Origin: Bacteroidales bacterium
GTDB taxonomy: Bacteria; Bacteroidota; Bacteroidia; Bacteroidales; Tenuifilaceae
Length of the DNA stretch: 55,786 nucleotides
Reading direction: 5' to 3'
Assembly (NCBI GenBank): GCA_016931855.1
Contig: JAFGDZ010000004.1
Coordinates: 1 to 55,786, forward strand
Shown: positions 52,670 to 55,786 of the stretch, one piece after another
How the letters are laid out: the number at the start of each line of letters is the position of its first letter
How positions within the stretch are numbered: the stretch's first letter is position 1
Translations under genes and position numbers: made by a program
Notes under the pieces: model-generated
What the model saw: the letters and a program-made list of their open reading frames with translations, nothing else
The model's database searches: none
What the model was told of the DNA's origin: nothing

Positions 52670-53883
52670 TAGGTAAGGGCAGGAGCGGTTCGCCGTGGCG
52701 AATTGCCATTGCAAGGTTCAAGCAGAACGGAATGGCCGTTGCCTCGTTCCTGTTCATAGTGCTTTGCGCTGCGATTGCTCTTTTGGGCTACTCTATAACA
52801 CCCGACAGTTCGCCCTATGCCAATAGTCAGCATCTGGAAATAGCAACCCGAAGCCCTGGGTTTTCAGTAACTATGCTTAGGTTGAAACGAGAACATGTTG
52901 CTAAGTCGCGAAACTTCTTTACCCGAATGCTATATGGTGAGCAGTTGCCATATGATGAGATTCCTGTTAATAGCTGGTGGTTCCGCAATGGAGACGTTTA
53001 CTATACAGAGTTTAATGATATTGATTCTGCTGTAGTTATTGAGCAAGAGCTGCCATTGCCATTGGCTCTTTATGGCGCTAACACCGCTTTTCATTACGAT
53101 ACGGCCAGTGCCTCGGTTCAATTTCTGGATAGTGATATTGTGAAAGAAGCGGTGCCTCTTGCTTTGCTTGAGGAGCAGTTTGCTTCCGAAAATGTTGTGC
53201 AAAAGAGGTACTATTTGGGTACCGATCGCTTTGGTCGCGATATGCTTAGCCGTTTACTTATTGGTGCCCGAATTTCGCTATCGGTTGGTTTTATTGCAGT
53301 GGCAATTTCCTTGCTGATTGGCATAACCCTAGGTGCAAGTGCAGGCTATTTCCGGGGATGGCTAGATGATGCTGTTATGTGGTTTGTTAATGTTGTATGG
53401 TCTGTACCCACGCTTTTAATGGTAATTGCGCTTACAATGGTTATAGGCAAAGGCTTCTGGCAGATTTTTGTTGCCGTTGGCCTAACCATGTGGGTTGAGG
53501 TGGCAAGGGTAGTGCGCGGACAGGTTATTAGCGTACGCGAAAAGGAGTTTGTTGAAGCCGCTGTGGTTTTGGGTTATAGCCGTGCACGCATAATATTTAA
53601 GCACATTGTTCCAAATGTGCTTAGCCCTGTTATAATAATTTCTGCGGGTAACTTTGCAACAGCCATTCTACTTGAGGCGGGGCTTAGCTTTCTTGGCATA
53701 GGTGTACAGCCGCCAATTCCATCGTGGGGCACAATGATAAAGGAGCACTACGGGTATATCATTATGGATAAGGCTTACTTAGCCTTTTTGCCCGGCTTTG
53801 CCATAATGCTCTTTGTGCTAGCCTTTACTATTATTGGCAATGGCCTGCGCGATGCGCTAGACACCCGTGAACTGGGCAAATAG
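52636..53883 (+). CDS. OppC/DppC-type ABC transporter permease with extended periplasmic loop
   Basis: 415 residues from a GTG at 52636, inside the end of the GT2 gene (34-base overlap). After helix 1 (about 34-52) there is a hydrophilic insert of about 130 residues before the usual YYLGTDRFGRDMLSRLL start of the permease core. The core has five more helices and the EAA loop EAAVVLGYSRARIIFKHIVPN. OppC-type subunits normally pair with OppB, two ATPases and a binding protein; none is in this window. The total is about 110 residues longer than E. coli OppC. Its stop codon directly abuts that of the convergent kinase gene. Confidence 0.9.
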   Translation: MEVAKDNGQQLVGKGRSGSPWRIAIARFKQNGMAVASFLFIVLCAAIALLGYSITPDSSPYANSQHLEIATRSPGFSVTMLRLKREHVAKSRNFFTRMLYGEQLPYDEIPVNSWWFRNGDVYYTEFNDIDSAVVIEQELPLPLALYGANTAFHYDTASASVQFLDSDIVKEAVPLALLEEQFASENVVQKRYYLGTDRFGRDMLSRLLIGARISLSVGFIAVAISLLIGITLGASAGYFRGWLDDAVMWFVNVVWSVPTLLMVIALTMVIGKGFWQIFVAVGLTMWVEVARVVRGQVISVREKEFVEAAVVLGYSRARIIFKHIVPNVLSPVIIISAGNFATAILLEAGLSFLGIGVQPPIPSWGTMIKEHYGYIIMDKAYLAFLPGFAIMLFVLAFTIIGNGLRDALDTRELGK

Positions 53884-54654
53884 TTACAAAAAGGTGCTGA
53901 AATTTTCCTTAAGGTGCTTTTTTGCCATTTTGTAGAATTCAAACCTTAACGTGTAGTATAGTAGCCTAAATATGGTGCGCTTAGGCCATTCGTCGCCGCT
54001 TAGCCTTGCGTACTCCTCCCCAATAGTGGACAAATCGTCAATGTTTGTATTACCCGATAATCGGCGTAGATTTTCTATTCCCTTTCTGGCCGATATTCGC
54101 TTTTTAAAGCTAATTCGGTTAAGGTCAATAATGGAGAAACGGTACTGGTTGCCTTCTAGTTTCTCTATAAGGATGTTGCCACCAGAGTAATCTTTATGGT
54201 AAATACCCTTTTTGTGCAGCTTGTTGTAGGTGAAATCAACAAAGGCTTTTAGTATCTCGTTCTTGTGCGCTTTGTTGGAGTTAATTATTTCGCCAAGGGT
54301 CTCGTTGTATGGCTGGTATAAGCATACGTAGTAGCTCTTTCTAAGCAACCCCAAACGAGTTTCCTCTATGTAACCTACTGGAGTAGGCGTGTTAACGCCA
54401 AGTTCGCTAACTCTTTTTGCATACCTAAAGGAGCGTTCTGCCTTCGATTGGCGAAAAAAGCTGTAAATAACCCGGCTAATAATGTTGGGGATTCTGAACG
54501 ATTTTACCGCATACCTTTCACCTTGGTAATCAAATATTCTAATCTCGTTCCGCTTGCTATATAGTATTTCGCCCTTTGCGTTAAAATCAGTGTAGATTTC
54601 CTCAAAAAGAGGACTTAGGTGGGTTAAGTTGTTGTCTATTAATATGTTTTTCAT
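53884..54654 (-). CDS. Kdo/heptose kinase-like protein (InaA/KdkA family)
   Basis: 256 residues with a minimal protein-kinase-like fold: Lys51 in YAVKSF, HKDYSGGN (153-160) with catalytic Asp155 and Asn160, and IIDLNR with Asp177 for Mg binding. The family phosphorylates Kdo or heptose of lipopolysaccharide inner core. This agrees with the lpxH-like gene elsewhere in the window but is not proven. The stop at 53884 abuts the permease stop with no intervening base. Confidence 0.82.
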   Translation of the reverse strand: MKNILIDNNLTHLSPLFEEIYTDFNAKGEILYSKRNEIRIFDYQGERYAVKSFRIPNIISRVIYSFFRQSKAERSFRYAKRVSELGVNTPTPVGYIEETRLGLLRKSYYVCLYQPYNETLGEIINSNKAHKNEILKAFVDFTYNKLHKKGIYHKDYSGGNILIEKLEGNQYRFSIIDLNRISFKKRISARKGIENLRRLSGNTNIDDLSTIGEEYARLSGDEWPKRTIFRLLYYTLRFEFYKMAKKHLKENFSTFL

Positions 54655-54678
54655 TGTGGTTCACGCATGTATGTTTAG

Positions 54679-54686
54679 CAAACTTA
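54679..54686 (-). promoter_or_regulatory. Bacteroidota -7 element upstream of the Kdo-kinase-like gene
   Basis: TAAGTTTG on the minus strand, matching TAnnTTTG, 24 bases before the ATG at 54654. No TTG at the expected distance. Confidence 0.4.
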
Positions 54687-54803
54687 TTTAAAAGAGTGAA
54701 CTGTTTTGCTGATTTAACGGATTTTAACCACCTCTTTAATCGGATTTTAACCTCGTTGTAGTAGTTGAGCAAGATTGGAAAAGTGTACCTTTCTAGTTTG
54801 TGG

Positions 54804-54811
54804 TATTTTTG
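54804..54811 (+). promoter_or_regulatory. Bacteroidota -7 element upstream of the AraC-type regulator
   Basis: TATTTTTG, 23 bases before the ATG at 54835, with TTG at 54776-54778 (25-base gap, slightly long). It places transcription start after any upstream TTG/ATG start, supporting 54835. Confidence 0.4.
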
Positions 54812-54834
54812 CTTTACAACTAAACGGAACTACT

Positions 54835-55695
54835 ATGGTTTGCCTCGATGACGATTACCTCTTGCGAATTAACAGGGTGTTGCAGCACATCAATAATCAT
54901 CTCGATGAGCCTTTGGATTTGAACTCCTTGGCAGAATTGTCGTGCTGTTCCCCCTTTCACTTTCATCGGATAATGCGCGCTTATCTGGGGGAGTCGCTAG
55001 GTGTATATGTTCAACGGGTGCGGTTGGCAGCATCGGCTCATCTTTTGCGGCACAGCAATATGTCCATTGCCGATATTGCGTACCACATAGGGTACGAGTC
55101 GCCCACCAGCTACAATAAGGCGTTTAAAAAGAGGTTTGGGTTTACTCCATCTCTTTTTCGCGCTAATCGTAACCTTGAGGTTCCGTTTCCATGTCTAAAG
55201 CAAAATGTTGAGATTATGAACGAACTAGATTTACAACCCCGCTTCGCCCAGCAGGGCGATATTAAGGTGATTTTTGCCTCTGCAATGGGGCCTTACCACA
55301 AAAGTGCTCAGGTTGCGTGGGATACCATCTGCGCGTATGCATCAAAGCGTGGGTTAATGGGGCCCTCGTCGCAATTCCTAAGCATTAGCCACGACGATCC
55401 TACTATTACTGAGCCCGAAAAGTGCAGGTACGAGGCTTGTATTGCCGTTTCGGGTGATGTAAAACCCGAGGGGACGATTGGTGTGAAAACCATTCCTGCT
55501 GGAAGGTACGCTGTGTTCACGGTTAAGGGCTCATATAATAACCTATTACCCTCATATGGCTACATTTTTGGTAGGTGGATGCAGGAGAATAAGGTTGAGT
55601 TTAGCGACGAACCCGCTTTCGAAAAGTACCTTAATAGCCCAGATGTTACTCCAGAGGATGATCTTTTAACGGAGATTTGGGTGAAACTTAAGTAA
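54835..55695 (+). CDS. AraC-family regulator with C-terminal GyrI-like ligand-binding domain
   Basis: 286 residues from the ATG at 54835; an in-frame TTG at 54775 would lie upstream of the predicted transcript. Residues about 8-110 are the double helix-turn-helix of AraC (LAELSCCSPFHFHRIMRAYLGE, then IADIAYHIGYESPTSYNKAFKKRFGFTP). The remainder (about 130-286) is a GyrI-like/SOUL-fold effector domain, as in Rob, SoxS-like and BmrR-type regulators, which bind hydrophobic drugs. It probably senses a small lipophilic compound; target genes are not adjacent in this window. The 91 bases after its stop hold nothing recognisable. Confidence 0.92.
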   Translation: MVCLDDDYLLRINRVLQHINNHLDEPLDLNSLAELSCCSPFHFHRIMRAYLGESLGVYVQRVRLAASAHLLRHSNMSIADIAYHIGYESPTSYNKAFKKRFGFTPSLFRANRNLEVPFPCLKQNVEIMNELDLQPRFAQQGDIKVIFASAMGPYHKSAQVAWDTICAYASKRGLMGPSSQFLSISHDDPTITEPEKCRYEACIAVSGDVKPEGTIGVKTIPAGRYAVFTVKGSYNNLLPSYGYIFGRWMQENKVEFSDEPAFEKYLNSPDVTPEDDLLTEIWVKLK

Positions 55696-55786
55696 CGCTT
55701 CACTAGCATCCGAAACTTTTCGAAAACAAGGAAAAAAACAGATGAAACCCCACTGAATACGCTAAAAATAATCGAGTTATCCAGAA

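Noticed and set aside
1-55786. CRISPR array, tRNA/rRNA genes, insertion sequences, integrases
   Set aside because: Intergenic regions were read for evenly spaced repeats, cloverleaf-like sequence and transposase fragments; none found apart from the 110-bp and short 14-bp repeats, which lack spacers.

Overview
This 55.8-kb window reads as chromosomal DNA of a Bacteroidota bacterium, most likely a Bacteroidales-type anaerobe. The main evidence is gene content and order: mutL with two rhomboid proteases, a DUF5723 barrel, paired DUF4369/TlpA lipoproteins, purH-mreBCD-mrdA-rodA, and a glycogen cluster with a synthase-phosphorylase fusion. Matches to the Bacteroidota -7 promoter element TAnnTTTG upstream of many genes agree with this. 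Anaerobic metabolism is suggested by nrdDG, the oxygen-sensitive class III ribonucleotide reductase. I see no tRNA, rRNA, CRISPR array, complete insertion sequence or prophage.

Layout. 1-960 is a decayed edge: an ApaLI-like restriction endonuclease gene broken by an in-frame amber codon, next to the remains of a Bax-inhibitor-1/YccA-like gene. 963-6436 (minus) holds a membrane-anchored EEP-superfamily protein, two rhomboids, mutL and a small membrane protein. 6749-8852 (plus) is a lipoprotein/outer-membrane-barrel pair. A DoxX-like membrane protein and a ComM-type ATPase follow. 11521-22590 is mostly minus strand: LTA-synthase-like sulfatase, YihY/BrkB, an AT-rich DUF2971 gene, ahcY, ribF, a MATE exporter and a TonB-dependent receptor with an upstream His-rich exported protein (22743-23099).

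23280-26402 is the clearest regulatory unit: a promoter-like sequence and a cobalamin riboswitch read directly into nrdD-nrdG. It implies that class III ribonucleotide reductase is turned down when B12 is plentiful. 26452-35323 (minus) is a glycogen/alpha-glucan operon: debranching enzyme, GT4 glycosyltransferase, GH57 amylase and a 1412-residue fusion of GT3 glycogen synthase and glucan phosphorylase. 35484-39485 (plus) has two TlpA-like lipoproteins, the second with both redox cysteines replaced by serine, then lpxH-like and acpH-like genes. 39444-46647 (minus) is purH plus the complete cell-elongation set. 46976-55695 carries a MacB/FtsX-like permease, rsmA, a flippase-like membrane protein, an aminotransferase, a GT2, an OppC-like permease, a Kdo/InaA-type kinase and an AraC regulator.

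Repeats and signals. A 110-bp intergenic repeat occurs twice in tandem at 11.3 kb and, inverted, about twice at 50.2 kb, in both places touching the stop codons of neighbouring genes. Terminator hairpins are visible at 16041, 20203, 26408 and 48234; the last contains the stop codons of both convergent genes within its stem. The strongest candidates for follow-up are the B12-riboswitch-nrdDG unit, the active-site-less TlpA paralogue, the synthase-phosphorylase fusion, the dispersed 110-bp repeat and the decayed restriction locus. Most individual families here are known; I found no convincing wholly new multi-gene system.
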